A stretch of DNA of 30,701 nucleotides from Deltaproteobacteria bacterium UBA2385 (GCA_002343455.1 DDSR01000049.1:1-30701), one strand, 5' to 3'. Shown: positions 7,456 through 17,781, counted from the stretch's first letter. The notes: generated by a model not told the origin, from the sequence alone. Numbers and translations are program-made.

Positions 7456-9405
7456 TCAGAAGAACCAGGGAGAGAGCCACAGCCGCTCGCCCTCTTCGTC
7501 CTCGCGCTCGTACAGTCGCACCCGGACATAGCAGGCGACACAGTCGTCGCCGCTGATCGTCGTGCTGAGGATCGCCTCGGCGTCCGAGGCCTTGGCCTCT
7601 ACGCTGGCGACCGTGTCTCCGGCCTCGTTGAGCAGATCGATGCCGGCCACGACGAACTCGTCGGGGTCGTAGGCGCCGCTCAGCGAGACGTGGACCGTCA
7701 CCGGCTCGGCCGAGTCGACCTCGGTCCCGGGCAGGAGGATCTGTCCTTCGACGGTCTCCACCCAGGCGCGCGGCTCGACGAAGGGCCCCGTGCTGGCGAG
7801 GGTCGTGCGCGCGAACAGCGCGTCGAAGAGGGCGTACCGATCGTACGGGGCCGCGGTCATCGTCCCGGTCATCGCGCCCTGGTAGGTCTGCCAGGCCAAC
7901 GAGCCGTCCCGCAGAGTGATCGAGGTGGCCGAGGGCCCGTCGTCGAAGCTGGCGGGCAAGGCGTCGTGGGTGTCCGTGCCGCCCATCACCCCCAGCTTGT
8001 AGCCCAAGGACAGCGCCGCCTGGAAGGAGCCCCAGCTGTAGTACCCGTCTGCGTCGAACAGCCGGAAGTCGCAGTGGGGATCGGACACGTCGAAGCACTC
8101 CGAGGTGCCGTGCTCGCTGACCATCTCGACCAGCGGCTCGAAGCGGGCGTCGGGGGCGTTGTCGGTCCGTCGCCAGTCGATCGGCTGGGGCCGGGAGAGG
8201 GCAGGGTGGTGGACGATGAAGAGCGAGCGCATCTCGCCGCAGAGCTCGCCCGCGTCGACCATCGCCTGGCGCATCAGGTCCGGCGAGGTCGCCGCCACCA
8301 GGTTGGCCACGCTGACCACGGTGGTCCCCCAGCCCTTGAGCTGGTCGGTCGGGTTCGGCGAGGCGCCGATGCGCCACTCGGGGCAGGCCGTAGGCTCTTC
8401 CAGGACCACCGTGCGGTGACCGCCCTCGCGGTAGCCGTCGTCGTCGAAGTAGTCGCGCGCGTAGGTCCACTCGTAGCCGATGAAGGGCAGGACGGGGCCC
8501 CCGTCGGCTTCGAAGGCCAGCTCCTGCTGGCGGGTCCAGATGTCGATCGGCTCGGCCTCGGGGCTGCCCCAGTAGGTCGACATCTCGGCGTGGTCCGCCA
8601 GCACGGTCCACTGCAGGCCCGCCGCCTCGGCGTTGCGGAAGACGTCCGCCGCCGGCTCGGTGTCGGGCCCCTGGCAGCCGCTGGCGAAGTCCTCGCAGCC
8701 GTCCAGGGAGAGGTCGCTGTGGACGTGGGGATCGCCCCAGAGCACCTTGCGCCCCAGCTCGATCACCGAGAGCTCGACCCGGGCCAGGGCCAGGACCTCG
8801 CTCGCCTCGACCCCCGCCTCCAGGCCCCAGTCCTCGGCCGGGACCCCCGCCACCAGGGCGTAGACCACCCGGCCGGGCTCGGTCCCCCCGGCTACCGCCT
8901 CGTTGCCGGCCAGGAGGGTCGGGCTGCTCAGCCAGAGGGAGCCGTCCCACCAGGAGGAGCCCTCGGGGCCTTCCCGCTGGAGGTAGAGCTCCGCGGGCGA
9001 GCGCTCGCCCTCCTCGCTCAGGCTGAAGGCCACCGCCTCGTCCACCCAGTAGGCGGCGTCCTCTCGCTCCAGGGCGCCGCTGAGCGTGTATGCCGCGGGC
9101 TGGACCTCCTCGGAGCTGTGTCCTTCGTCCAGGGTCTGGACCCGGATCGCCTCGGCCCCCGCCGCCAGCACGCAGCGGCTCACCCCGACGCAGGCGTCCA
9201 CCCAGCTCCCTGCGCGCAGCCCCTGGAAGGCGACCTGGTCGAGGTCGGCCCCGGTGATCTCGGTCAGCCAGGCGAGGCTGCCGCTGGGGCCCGAGACCGC
9301 CTCGATGCTCAGGGCGACGGGGACCCCTCCATCGGGCGGGTCGGAGTGGGTGTCGACGCCCTTGGAGGTGCAGCCGAGCGAGAAGATCAGGAGGGTCACG
9401 AGCAC
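7456..9405 (-). CDS. DUF3604-family lipoprotein (PHP-like metal site)
   Basis: A 649-aa predicted lipoprotein. GTG 9405 is chosen because GGAG lies five bases upstream; the open frame extends to GTG 9459 without a good site. The N-terminus MLVTLLIFSLGC places the lipid-modified cysteine at 12. Residues about 20-215 form an N-terminal all-beta region. The C-terminal two thirds match the DUF3604 family, a PHP/amidohydrolase-like fold: GDPH227VH229S, then LADHAE, IVHHPA, and GGTDTHD, which together would form a multi-metal site. The substrate is unknown; the fold is typical of metal-dependent hydrolases. It is anchored on the envelope, and lies downstream of and co-directional with the beta-propeller lipoprotein gene. 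Confidence 0.9.
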   Translation of the reverse strand: MLVTLLIFSLGCTSKGVDTHSDPPDGGVPVALSIEAVSGPSGSLAWLTEITGADLDQVAFQGLRAGSWVDACVGVSRCVLAAGAEAIRVQTLDEGHSSEEVQPAAYTLSGALEREDAAYWVDEAVAFSLSEEGERSPAELYLQREGPEGSSWWDGSLWLSSPTLLAGNEAVAGGTEPGRVVYALVAGVPAEDWGLEAGVEASEVLALARVELSVIELGRKVLWGDPHVHSDLSLDGCEDFASGCQGPDTEPAADVFRNAEAAGLQWTVLADHAEMSTYWGSPEAEPIDIWTRQQELAFEADGGPVLPFIGYEWTYARDYFDDDGYREGGHRTVVLEEPTACPEWRIGASPNPTDQLKGWGTTVVSVANLVAATSPDLMRQAMVDAGELCGEMRSLFIVHHPALSRPQPIDWRRTDNAPDARFEPLVEMVSEHGTSECFDVSDPHCDFRLFDADGYYSWGSFQAALSLGYKLGVMGGTDTHDALPASFDDGPSATSITLRDGSLAWQTYQGAMTGTMTAAPYDRYALFDALFARTTLASTGPFVEPRAWVETVEGQILLPGTEVDSAEPVTVHVSLSGAYDPDEFVVAGIDLLNEAGDTVASVEAKASDAEAILSTTISGDDCVACYVRVRLYEREDEEGERLWLSPWFF

Positions 9406-9410
9406 AGGGA

Positions 9411-9414
9411 CTCC
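9411..9414 (-). promoter_or_regulatory. Ribosome-binding site, DUF3604 gene
   Basis: GGAG five bases before GTG 9405. It supports the shorter start. Confidence 0.55.
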
Positions 9415-9428
9415 GGTCAGAGGAGCCC

Positions 9429-9434
9429 AATATA
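9429..9434 (-). promoter_or_regulatory. Possible -10 element, DUF3604 gene
   Basis: TATATT on the minus strand, about 24 bp before the GTG start. Position and spacing closely match the candidate ahead of the beta-propeller gene at 11926-11931. No convincing -35 is seen. Confidence 0.35.
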
Positions 9435-9475
9435 GCGGCAGGGCATCCGGGTCCGCCACGCCCTCCGCTCCGCAT

Positions 9476-9519
9476 GGCGAGCCCGCTCGCTCAGCGCGGC
9501 GAGCCCCTTCGCTCAGCGC
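9476..9519 (+). repeat. 22-bp tandem repeat at the lipoprotein 3' end
   Basis: Two adjacent 22-bp copies (9476-9497 and 9498-9519) differ at two positions. The unit begins GGCGAGCCC and ends CGCTCAGCGC. The stop codon of the beta-propeller gene (9513-9515) lies in the second copy. A related sequence occurs upstream of the same gene near 11937-11959. Confidence 0.75.
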
Positions 9520-11900
9520 AGCGAAAAGGCCGTCACGCGGGCCCTCGAGAGGTCGGCCAGCACGACCGCCTCGGCGACCGGGTCGTAGCAGCCCTCGGCC
9601 CGGGTGATGGGGTGCTGCACCGTCGTCCAGGAGCGGCGCGAGGCGAAGCTGGTGGGGTCGAGCTCCTGGACGAGATCCACGCCGTCGCTGCCCTGGGCCA
9701 TCACCAGCAGCCGGGTGCTGTCGCTGTGCAGCACCTTCATCGCGCTGGGCAGGCTCCCGATCTCGACCAGGGTGTCCGGATCGACGATCGCCGCGCCGAA
9801 GAAGAGCCGGTCGGCGCCCTCGTCGTGGTGGATGATGCCGAAGGCGTAGGGGAAGCCCCGCTGGGTCCTGGCCGCCGGCTTCTGGCCCGCCGGGCCTCGA
9901 CCCTGCGCGCCCGCGCCCGCGGGGGCCTGCTCGCCCGCGCCCGCCGGCCGCTGCCCGCCTGCCCCTGCCGGCCGCTGCCCGCCCGCTCCGGGCCCCCTCA
10001 GCGCCGGGCGTTGGCCCGCTGCGGGCCGAGGCGGCTTTCCTGCCTTGCCCTCGTCGCGCTCGTTGGAGAGCTTCTCGGCCCCGCCGTCCTGACTCGCGCC
10101 CTGCTTCTCGGCCCCTGGTCGCCCAGGCCCCATCGGCCTGCGCTGCCCCGCTCCCTGCGGCGGAGGCACCTTGCCTGCCTTGCCTGCCTTGCCTGCCTTG
10201 CCCGCCTTGCCTCCCTCCCCCTTCTGCGCCCCTGGGGCCGCGGCGGCGCTGCCCGAGAGGCTGCTCACCGTCCCCGACGCCAGGGTCTCGCCGGTGTTCG
10301 GGTCCAGCCGCCAGATGGTCGAGAGGCGGGTCGCGCCGACGTAGACGCTGTCGTTGGCCACCGCCACCGCGCCGACCCCAGGACCGGCCTTGGTCCCGGC
10401 GACCAGCTCACTGAACTGCCGGGCGAAGAGCACCGCCCGGCCGGGCACGTCCACCGCGCTCACCCAGCCCTGTTCCGGGAGCACCACCGCCGCCCGGCCG
10501 CTGGAGGGCTCGTAGGCGAAGTCGCCGATGCTGTCGCCCGAGCTGCCTGGGATGCCCAGGTCCAGGCTGAAGCCCTCGCCTCCGTCCAGGGGCCAGGCGT
10601 AGAGCCGGCCTTCGAAGAAGCTGGGCGCCAGCAGCAGGCGCCGCTCTGGATCGACCGCCAGGGCGAAGGGCCAGGCGGCCTGGTCGGTGAAGAGGCTGAC
10701 CGTGCCGTCCTTGGCCCACTTGTAGATCCGGCTGCCCCCCAGGCGGGAGAGGATGTAGCGATCGCCGGTCTTGGTGTCGACCACCACGTCGTCCGCCGAG
10801 CTGGCCAGCGGCAGGGTCCGCTGCACCTCGCCGCCGGGCAGGGCCAGCACCGTGGCGCTGCCGTCCCCGCCGTTGCCGACAAAGGCGCGCTTGCCCGCAG
10901 CGTCGATGGAGATCGACTGCGACTCCCAGCGCACCTTCACCTTGTTGACGATCGTGCCCGTCTTCGGGTCCAGCAGGGCGACCAGGCTGCCGATCCCCCC
11001 GGTGGCGACGCCGCCGAACTCCATCCCGGCCAGCAGGTTCCCCCCCTCCCAGGCCCAGGTCTCCGGCGCTGTCGGCAGCTCCACCGCCCACTGCTCGACG
11101 CAGCTCGCGTCGACCTTGCGGCTGCGGGTCCCGCCCAGGATCATGCTGCCGTCGTCCATCAGCACCACCCGGTTGGGCGGCTGCCCGGTCAGGGAGCAGG
11201 CCACCGAGCTCTCGCCGGTCTTTGTGTCCACCACCACCACCCGCGACGAGGTCCGCTGGACCCCGTCGATCAGGGCCAGCTTCCCACCCGAGGGCGCGGC
11301 CGAGATGTCGATCACGTCGGCCATCCCGGTCAACGGCACGGTCTCTTCGCCGTCGAAGCTGTAGCCGTTGAGGGTCCGGTTGTGGGCGTTCCAGACCCAA
11401 AGCCGACCCGTGGCCGGATCCAGGGCCGCCGCCTGCGTCGGGTTCGTGCGGGCCCCCTTGGAGGCCGTGTCGATCGAGAGGATCAGCTCGCCGCTGTCGA
11501 GGTTGACGGCCCGGACCTTCTCGGCATGGGTGGAGAGGTAGATCATCCGATCCCGCTCGGCGTCCAGGAAGAGGTGATTGGGGTTGAAGCCGTCCACCTT
11601 CATGTCGATGGCCCGCACGGGGTCCCCGGTCTGGGGGTCGTGCCCGATCAGCCAGGTCGAGAAGATCGAAGTGTGCCAGAGCAGCTCCCGCTCGGCGTCC
11701 CAGCGGACCGTCATGCCCTTGATCGAGTTGGGCGCCTTGAAGCCCAGGCGGCTCTCCTCCAGGTCGACCACGCCGATCGGGGCTGCGTGCCCCTCGGCCA
11801 GTCCGTCCTCGTTCTCGGGCAGGGAGCGGGGAGCGAGGGTCGGGGCAGTGGCGTTCTTCTGCCCCTTGTCGCAAGAGAGCAGGGCGAGCAGCAGCAGCAT
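9513..11900 (-). CDS. Beta-propeller lipoprotein with low-complexity insert
   Basis: A 795-aa predicted lipoprotein. ATG 11900 is chosen because it gives MLLLLALLSC (lipobox, cysteine 10) and has GGAG five bases upstream. Residues about 40-560 consist of repeated strands of the YVTN/NHL/PQQ-like propeller kind (for example LDPATGRLWVWN, VVVDTKTGESSV, LDPKTGTIVNKV, VDTKTGDRYILS, LDPNTGETLASG). Between about residues 560 and 680 the fold is interrupted by a low-complexity stretch: Lys-Ala-Gly repeats followed by Gly-Gln-Arg-Pro-Ala-Gly repeats. A last propeller-like segment (residues about 680-795) closes the protein. Propellers of this kind bind ligands or proteins; no catalytic residues are recognised. 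It is probably on the cell envelope. It is divergent from the ammonia-lyase gene. Confidence 0.85.
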   Translation of the reverse strand: MLLLLALLSCDKGQKNATAPTLAPRSLPENEDGLAEGHAAPIGVVDLEESRLGFKAPNSIKGMTVRWDAERELLWHTSIFSTWLIGHDPQTGDPVRAIDMKVDGFNPNHLFLDAERDRMIYLSTHAEKVRAVNLDSGELILSIDTASKGARTNPTQAAALDPATGRLWVWNAHNRTLNGYSFDGEETVPLTGMADVIDISAAPSGGKLALIDGVQRTSSRVVVVDTKTGESSVACSLTGQPPNRVVLMDDGSMILGGTRSRKVDASCVEQWAVELPTAPETWAWEGGNLLAGMEFGGVATGGIGSLVALLDPKTGTIVNKVKVRWESQSISIDAAGKRAFVGNGGDGSATVLALPGGEVQRTLPLASSADDVVVDTKTGDRYILSRLGGSRIYKWAKDGTVSLFTDQAAWPFALAVDPERRLLLAPSFFEGRLYAWPLDGGEGFSLDLGIPGSSGDSIGDFAYEPSSGRAAVVLPEQGWVSAVDVPGRAVLFARQFSELVAGTKAGPGVGAVAVANDSVYVGATRLSTIWRLDPNTGETLASGTVSSLSGSAAAAPGAQKGEGGKAGKAGKAGKAGKVPPPQGAGQRRPMGPGRPGAEKQGASQDGGAEKLSNERDEGKAGKPPRPAAGQRPALRGPGAGGQRPAGAGGQRPAGAGEQAPAGAGAQGRGPAGQKPAARTQRGFPYAFGIIHHDEGADRLFFGAAIVDPDTLVEIGSLPSAMKVLHSDSTRLLVMAQGSDGVDLVQELDPTSFASRRSWTTVQHPITRAEGCYDPVAEAVVLADLSRARVTAFSLR
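9941..10010 (-). repeat. 24-bp repeat encoding GQRPAGAG units
   Basis: Two close copies of a 24-bp unit with a decayed third encode the eight-residue Gly-Gln-Arg-Pro-Ala-Gly-Ala-Gly motif within the low-complexity insert of the propeller lipoprotein. Boundaries are approximate. Confidence 0.6.
10171..10215 (-). repeat. Nine-base tandem repeat encoding Lys-Ala-Gly
   Basis: Five consecutive nine-base units, TTGCCTGCC three times exactly and then TTGCCCGCC and TTGCCTCCC on the plus strand. Read on the minus strand they give a run of Lys-Ala-Gly triplets in the propeller lipoprotein. Confidence 0.85.
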
Positions 11901-11905
11901 GAGGA

Positions 11906-11909
11906 CTCC
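11906..11909 (-). promoter_or_regulatory. Ribosome-binding site, propeller lipoprotein
   Basis: GGAG five bases before ATG 11900. It supports the lipobox-proximal start over the longer open frame. Confidence 0.55.
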
Positions 11910-11925
11910 GAGGCGGGACGGGCCG

Positions 11926-11931
11926 AGTATA
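11926..11931 (-). promoter_or_regulatory. Possible -10 element, propeller lipoprotein gene
   Basis: TATACT on the minus strand, 26 bp before the ATG, in a 102-bp divergent intergenic region. It is one of the few AT-rich spots. CATATT near 11971 could serve the opposite (ammonia-lyase) strand. No clear -35 is visible for either. Confidence 0.4.
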
Positions 11932-11983
11932 CGCCGCTCGCGCAGGGCGAGCCCGTTCACCTCCGCCGTTCATATTCCGCGAG

Positions 11984-12000
11984 GGCCGCGTTACACGGCC
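11984..12000 (+). promoter_or_regulatory. Small hairpin before the ammonia-lyase start
   Basis: GGCCG (11984-11988) and CGGCC (11996-12000) can pair across a seven-base loop just before GTG 12003. In GC-rich DNA a five-base stem may be chance; it could affect translation because no good Shine-Dalgarno is present. Confidence 0.25.
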
Positions 12001-12002
12001 GC

Positions 12003-13603
<1,601 letters not shown>

Positions 13604-13607
<4 letters not shown>

Positions 13608-15100
13608 CCCCCATCCTCATCGGCCCCCCCCTCTCCTGCCAGGATCTGCACGCCATCGCCCACGGCGCCCCGGTCGCCCTCGATCCGGTCGCCGCCGCCC
13701 GCATGGCCGACAACGCCGCCCGCACCCCCGACGGCCCCTCCGCCTTGCAGACCAAGGCCCGCTGGTTGATCGGCGAGCACGCCCGGGACCTGCCCCCCCA
13801 GGACCTGCCCCGCGCCTTCCTGATCGGCCACTGCGCCGGCGTGGGCGAGCCCCTGCCGGTGCCCGTCGTGCGGGCGACGATGGCCTCGCGCGCCCAGGTC
13901 CTGGCCCGCGGACAGAGCGGCTGCCGGCCCCAGGCCGCCGCGCAGCTGATCGAGATGCTCAACCTCGGCATCCACCCGGTGGTGCCCTCGCAGGGAAGCG
14001 TCGGGGCCGCCGGCGATCTCGCCCCGATGGCTCACATCGCCGCGGTGGCCTGCGGCTACCTCGACCGCCCCGCCGGCCTGCCCGACTTCCAGCCGACGCC
14101 GAAAGAGGCCCTGGCCCTGATCAACGGCATCAGCCTGACCGCCGCCATCGCCGCCCTGGCCCTGGTCCGCTCGCGCCGGGTCCTCGACGCCGCCGTGGCC
14201 GCCTGCGCCATGACCCTCGAGGCCGTCGGGGCCGACGCCGGCTGCATCGACGAGCGCCCGATGCAGGCCCGCGGTCAGCGCGGCGGGATCCTGGTCGCCG
14301 CCCGCCTGCGGGCGCTGCTCGACGGCTCCGTCCAGGTCGTCCCCGGTCGGCGGCCCGACGCCTTCAGCCTGCGCGCCGCCCCCGCCGTGATCGGCACCGC
14401 GCTGGACCTGCTCGACACCATCGAGCTGGGCGTGTGCGTCGAGCTCAACGGGGCCTCGGACAACCCCCTGCTCCTGCCGGACGCGCAGGGACTGTACGAG
14501 TGGGTCGAGGCCGGCAACTTCCACGGCGCCCCCCTCGCCGTGGCCATGGACCAGCTCCGCCTCGCCCTCGCCCAGCTCGCCACCATCTCCGAGCGGCGCA
14601 CCTTCCGACTGTCCTACGGGCAGCTCACCCCCGGCCTGCCCAGCTTCCTGGTGCAGGGCACGGGCTTGAACAGTGGCTTCATGCTGGCCCAGTACACCGC
14701 CGCCTCGCTCTGTTCGGAGCTGAAGGGCCTCTGTCACCCCGCCAGCGTCGACAGCATCCCGACCGTCCAGCACCACGAGGATCACAACTCGATGGGGCCC
14801 ATCGCCGGCCGGCTGACCCTCGAGGCCGCCGAGTGCGCCGCCGACATCGTCGGCATCGAGGCCCTGCTGGCCGCCCAGGCCCTCGATCTGCGGATCCGTG
14901 GACAGGCCTGGGATCCCGCAGGGCGGCGCCTCCCCGACGCCCCCGTCCCCCTGGCGCCCGAGGTCGAGCGGCTGCGCGCCCGCGTCCGCGCGGTCGTGCC
15001 CTTCTGGGAGGACGACGGCCTGATGCACCCCGCCCTGGTCGCGGTCGGCGCCCTGGTGCGCCAGGGTCGACTGCTCGCCGACGCCGACAGCCCCTGGTAG
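13604..15100 (+). CDS. HutH-family paralogue lacking MIO serine and Tyr loop
   Basis: A 498-aa protein of the same family as its upstream neighbour, aligned through GHCAGVGEPLPVPVVRATM, SGCRP, NGISLTAAIAAL, ELNGASDNP and SVDSIPTVQHHEDHNSM. Two catalytic elements are missing. The MIO tripeptide reads A135-A136-G137, so the serine needed for cyclisation is alanine, and the N-terminal YGVNTGFG loop with its catalytic tyrosine is replaced by unrelated sequence (KARWLIGEHARDLP). Family enzymes are tetramers whose active sites combine residues from three subunits, so this could be a regulatory or structural partner of the upstream enzyme. It is translationally coupled by an ATGA overlap with GAGG seven bases upstream. 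It is probably a pseudoenzyme; a different chemistry is not excluded. Confidence 0.9.
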
Positions 15101-15134
15101 CCCCACCCCCAGCCCTCACCGCTTGGAGTCCCCC

Positions 15135-15986
15135 ATGGCCAGCCACCCCGTCCTCGCCCGCCTCGAAGAGTTCTCCCCCACCGACACCACGCCGCGCCTC
15201 GTCAACGCCGTGCTGACCGCCGTCCCCGGGGTCGAGCCCCTGCCGCCCTACCTGGGCCTCGCCTCGGCGGTCGCCGCCCTGGGAGGCGGGCCCGACCAGG
15301 TGGCCGCCGCCACCGCCCAGCTCGACGACGAGGGCATCGCCGACATCCTCTGGATGAGCGCGCTGATCGACACCGGCGATCGCGCCGTCTCGGTGGTCAC
15401 CGGGGTCCGCTCCGCCTTCAAGCTCTTCACCGGCCGCGGCCAGCCCGACAACCTCAGCAACGCGCTGGAGACCGACACCCAGCAGCGCAACGACGCCGTC
15501 CTCAAGGCCCTCGCCCTGGCCTACATGGCCTGGAAGGGCTTCGACGGCAGCATCCCCGAGCGGGTCCGGGCCTTCACCGCCTCGCCGGCCGGGCAGGCCA
15601 CCCTGGCCTGGTACGCCGCCATCGAGGTCGCCCTCCCCTTCGCCGACAATGCCGCCCAGGGTGGAGGCCAGCTCGTCGACAAGCTCTTCAACGGGGGCGC
15701 CCCCGACCAGATGAAGCGGATGGCCTCGCTGGCACCCGGCAAGGACCTCGGCGGGGTCGGCCAGGCCCTGGCCAGCCTGACCGCGCCGATCGGCAAGGCC
15801 GTCGACAGCGTCCGGCCGCACCTCGACAAGATCATCGGCTCGGCCCAGAAGACCCTCCCTGGCGCGCTGGACGCCAGCGACAAGGTGGCCGGCATCCTGG
15901 CCAACGCCGCGGATGTCATGCCGGTCTACCGCTACCTCGGCGGTCGCCTCGCGGCCGAGGCGGCGGTCATTCGCGCCCGCGGCTGA
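15135..15986 (+). CDS. Conserved-operon orphan, helical protein
   Basis: A 283-aa protein of unknown family. ATG 15135 has GGAG six bases upstream; a TTG at 15123 is in frame but less likely. The sequence is Ala/Gly/Leu-rich and looks mostly helical, with no signal peptide, no clear transmembrane helix (one moderately hydrophobic stretch near residues 155-170) and no cysteine. I see no catalytic motif. It begins 34 bp after the second lyase gene and ends four bases before the CHAT gene, so it heads the seven-gene block. Position suggests a partner or substrate of the CHAT protein; this is inference. Confidence 0.8.
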   Translation: MASHPVLARLEEFSPTDTTPRLVNAVLTAVPGVEPLPPYLGLASAVAALGGGPDQVAAATAQLDDEGIADILWMSALIDTGDRAVSVVTGVRSAFKLFTGRGQPDNLSNALETDTQQRNDAVLKALALAYMAWKGFDGSIPERVRAFTASPAGQATLAWYAAIEVALPFADNAAQGGGQLVDKLFNGGAPDQMKRMASLAPGKDLGGVGQALASLTAPIGKAVDSVRPHLDKIIGSAQKTLPGALDASDKVAGILANAADVMPVYRYLGGRLAAEAAVIRARG

Positions 15987-15990
15987 GGCC

Positions 15991-17781
15991 GTGCTGCTGC
16001 TGCTCCAGATCCTGCCGGAGGCCGGCGGCGCCTGGCTGCTGACCCTGGCCCGGCTGGGAGCCCAGGCCGCGGTCGGGCGCTGGGAGGCCGAGCGGGTGGC
16101 GGCCTTGCTCCAGCAGGTGCAGGCCGAGCTCGGGCCCGAGGCCTGGCCGGTCCTGGGGGTCGAGGGCGAGGACGCCGAGCTGACCGAGGCCGAGGATCGG
16201 GTCGGTCGGCTGCTGGGAGAGGCGCTCAGCGCGTCGCCGGCCCTCGGGCGAGCCCTCGCCCAGGCCCAGGGGGCCGCCGAGGCCAGCGGGCAGCCGCTGC
16301 GCCTGCTCGTCGACGCCCAGGATGCAGCGGCGAGGGGGCTCCCCTGGGAGTGCCTCGCCCTGCACCAGGAGGCCGTCCCGCTGGAGCGAGGCGGGACCGG
16401 CTTGCTGGCTCGCATCTCGGCGGGGGGGCGCGTCCCCGGCCCGGGGCGCCTCCGTCCGGCGATCTGGTGCGCGGATCCCCAGGACCCCGGGGTCGAGCGC
16501 CTCTCGGCCCAGGTCCGGCGGATCTGTGCTCAGGCCGGCCTCGAACCGGAGGCCGAGCTGGCAGCGGGCCCCGATCCGCTCCTGCTCTTCCTGATCGGCC
16601 ATGGCGAGAGCGTCGAGCGGGGTCTGCACCTGCTGGGCGCCGAGGGCACCGTCGCCCCCGGCACCGTCGCCCACAGCCTGCTGCCGGCCCTGGGTCGGAC
16701 TGTCCTGGCCGTGCTGCTGATCTGCGAGGGTGGCCACCGCCCCCCCGGACGCCCCGACGGCCTCGTCGACCGCCTGCTCCTGGCGGGAGCCGCCGCCGTG
16801 CTCGCCAGCGAGGCCCGCCTCGCCGAGGACACCGCGGTGGCCTTCCTCGACGGCCTCGTCCCCGCCCTGCTCGGCGGCGAGCCCCTCCTCGCCAGCGTCG
16901 GGGCGGGCCGCCGCGCCGTCGCCGCCCGCGCCTGGCCCTGGCCGGAGTCCCGCTGGTGGCGGCTCTCGCTGACGGTCGGGCAGGCCTCGACCCTGGACTG
17001 GCGCCTGCCCGTCGCGCCTCCGCTCCCCGGCTGGCAGGGCGACGCCGAGGTCATGGCCCTGCTCCAGGGGGCCCTGCTCCAGGCGCAGCGCCGCGGGCAT
17101 GGCTGGCTGGGGGTCGAGCACCTCGCCCTGGCGGTCGAGCCGCTGCGCCTCCGCGATCCGCGCCTCCGGCACCTCCTGCGCCTGCACCAGGCCGAGCTGG
17201 CCCTGCTCTGTGACCGCTTCGTCGGCGCGCCGGCCCCCGCCGGCACCCTCAGCCCGCGACTGTCCACCGTTCGAGAACGCCTCCCCGCCGGCTTCGGCCT
17301 GGACGAATTCGTCGCCGAGCTGTTGGTCACCCTGCCGGGCACGCTCGCCGCTCGGCTGGGGCTGCACGAGGCTCCCCCGGCAGATCTGTTCTCGCTCGGC
17401 GGGAGCGACGATCTGGCCGCGACCCGCGAGGACCCCGCGGGCATGGTGATCTCCGACCAGCCGCCGGTGGGCTTCGAGGTGCTGGGCGGCCCTGAGGACG
17501 GGCGGCGGTTCAGCCTGAACGGTGGACAGTTCCTCGGCCGCGCCAGCGAGGGCAGCCGGGCGACCGTCGCGCTGTACCGCGAGGCCGGCGGCGTCGACGA
17601 GTTCCTCTCCCGCGCGCACCTGCAGGCCCAGAGCCCGGGCCGCTACCTGCTGCTGCGGCCGGCCGATCACCTCCTGGGCGTCGAGCGGGTGGAGCGTCCC
17701 TCCGGGCCCATCGAGCTGCACGGCGGGCAGCTGCTGGCCCTGACGCGGGCCACGGTGTTGCTGGCCTTGACCGAGAATTAG
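15991..17781 (+). CDS. CHAT protease fused to ClpN-like and FHA domains
   Basis: A 596-aa protein starting at GTG 15991. Residues about 100-330 form a CHAT (caspase-like) domain: LRLLVDAQDAAARGLPWE before the core, LIGH204GE with the catalytic histidine, LLIC245EGGH with the catalytic cysteine, LLLAGAAAVLAS, and a final helix LVPALLGGEPLLASVGAGRRAV. Residues about 350-430 resemble a Clp N-terminal repeat (ALLQAQRRGHGWLGVEHLALAV, then LSPRL). Residues about 494-596 form an FHA domain, with G516-R517 and S540-R-A-H543 as the phosphothreonine-binding signature. It is probably a cytoplasmic cysteine protease whose activation depends on binding a phosphorylated partner, most simply one modified by the kinase four genes on. 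The ClpN call is the least certain. Confidence 0.88.
   Translation: MLLLLQILPEAGGAWLLTLARLGAQAAVGRWEAERVAALLQQVQAELGPEAWPVLGVEGEDAELTEAEDRVGRLLGEALSASPALGRALAQAQGAAEASGQPLRLLVDAQDAAARGLPWECLALHQEAVPLERGGTGLLARISAGGRVPGPGRLRPAIWCADPQDPGVERLSAQVRRICAQAGLEPEAELAAGPDPLLLFLIGHGESVERGLHLLGAEGTVAPGTVAHSLLPALGRTVLAVLLICEGGHRPPGRPDGLVDRLLLAGAAAVLASEARLAEDTAVAFLDGLVPALLGGEPLLASVGAGRRAVAARAWPWPESRWWRLSLTVGQASTLDWRLPVAPPLPGWQGDAEVMALLQGALLQAQRRGHGWLGVEHLALAVEPLRLRDPRLRHLLRLHQAELALLCDRFVGAPAPAGTLSPRLSTVRERLPAGFGLDEFVAELLVTLPGTLAARLGLHEAPPADLFSLGGSDDLAATREDPAGMVISDQPPVGFEVLGGPEDGRRFSLNGGQFLGRASEGSRATVALYREAGGVDEFLSRAHLQAQSPGRYLLLRPADHLLGVERVERPSGPIELHGGQLLALTRATVLLALTEN

Noticed and set aside
9477..9490. 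Short GCGAG-CCCG-CTCGC hairpin as a terminator
   Set aside because: A five-base stem without a T-tail is expected by chance at this GC content; the tandem repeat it belongs to is the firmer observation.
10171..10215. Possible CRISPR-like array
   Set aside because: The nine-base units are contiguous, in frame and coding, with no spacers.
9474..12002. Upstream extension of the ammonia-lyase frame through the propeller lipoprotein gene
   Set aside because: The extension is antisense to a well-supported lipoprotein; the family N-terminus begins at GTG 12003.
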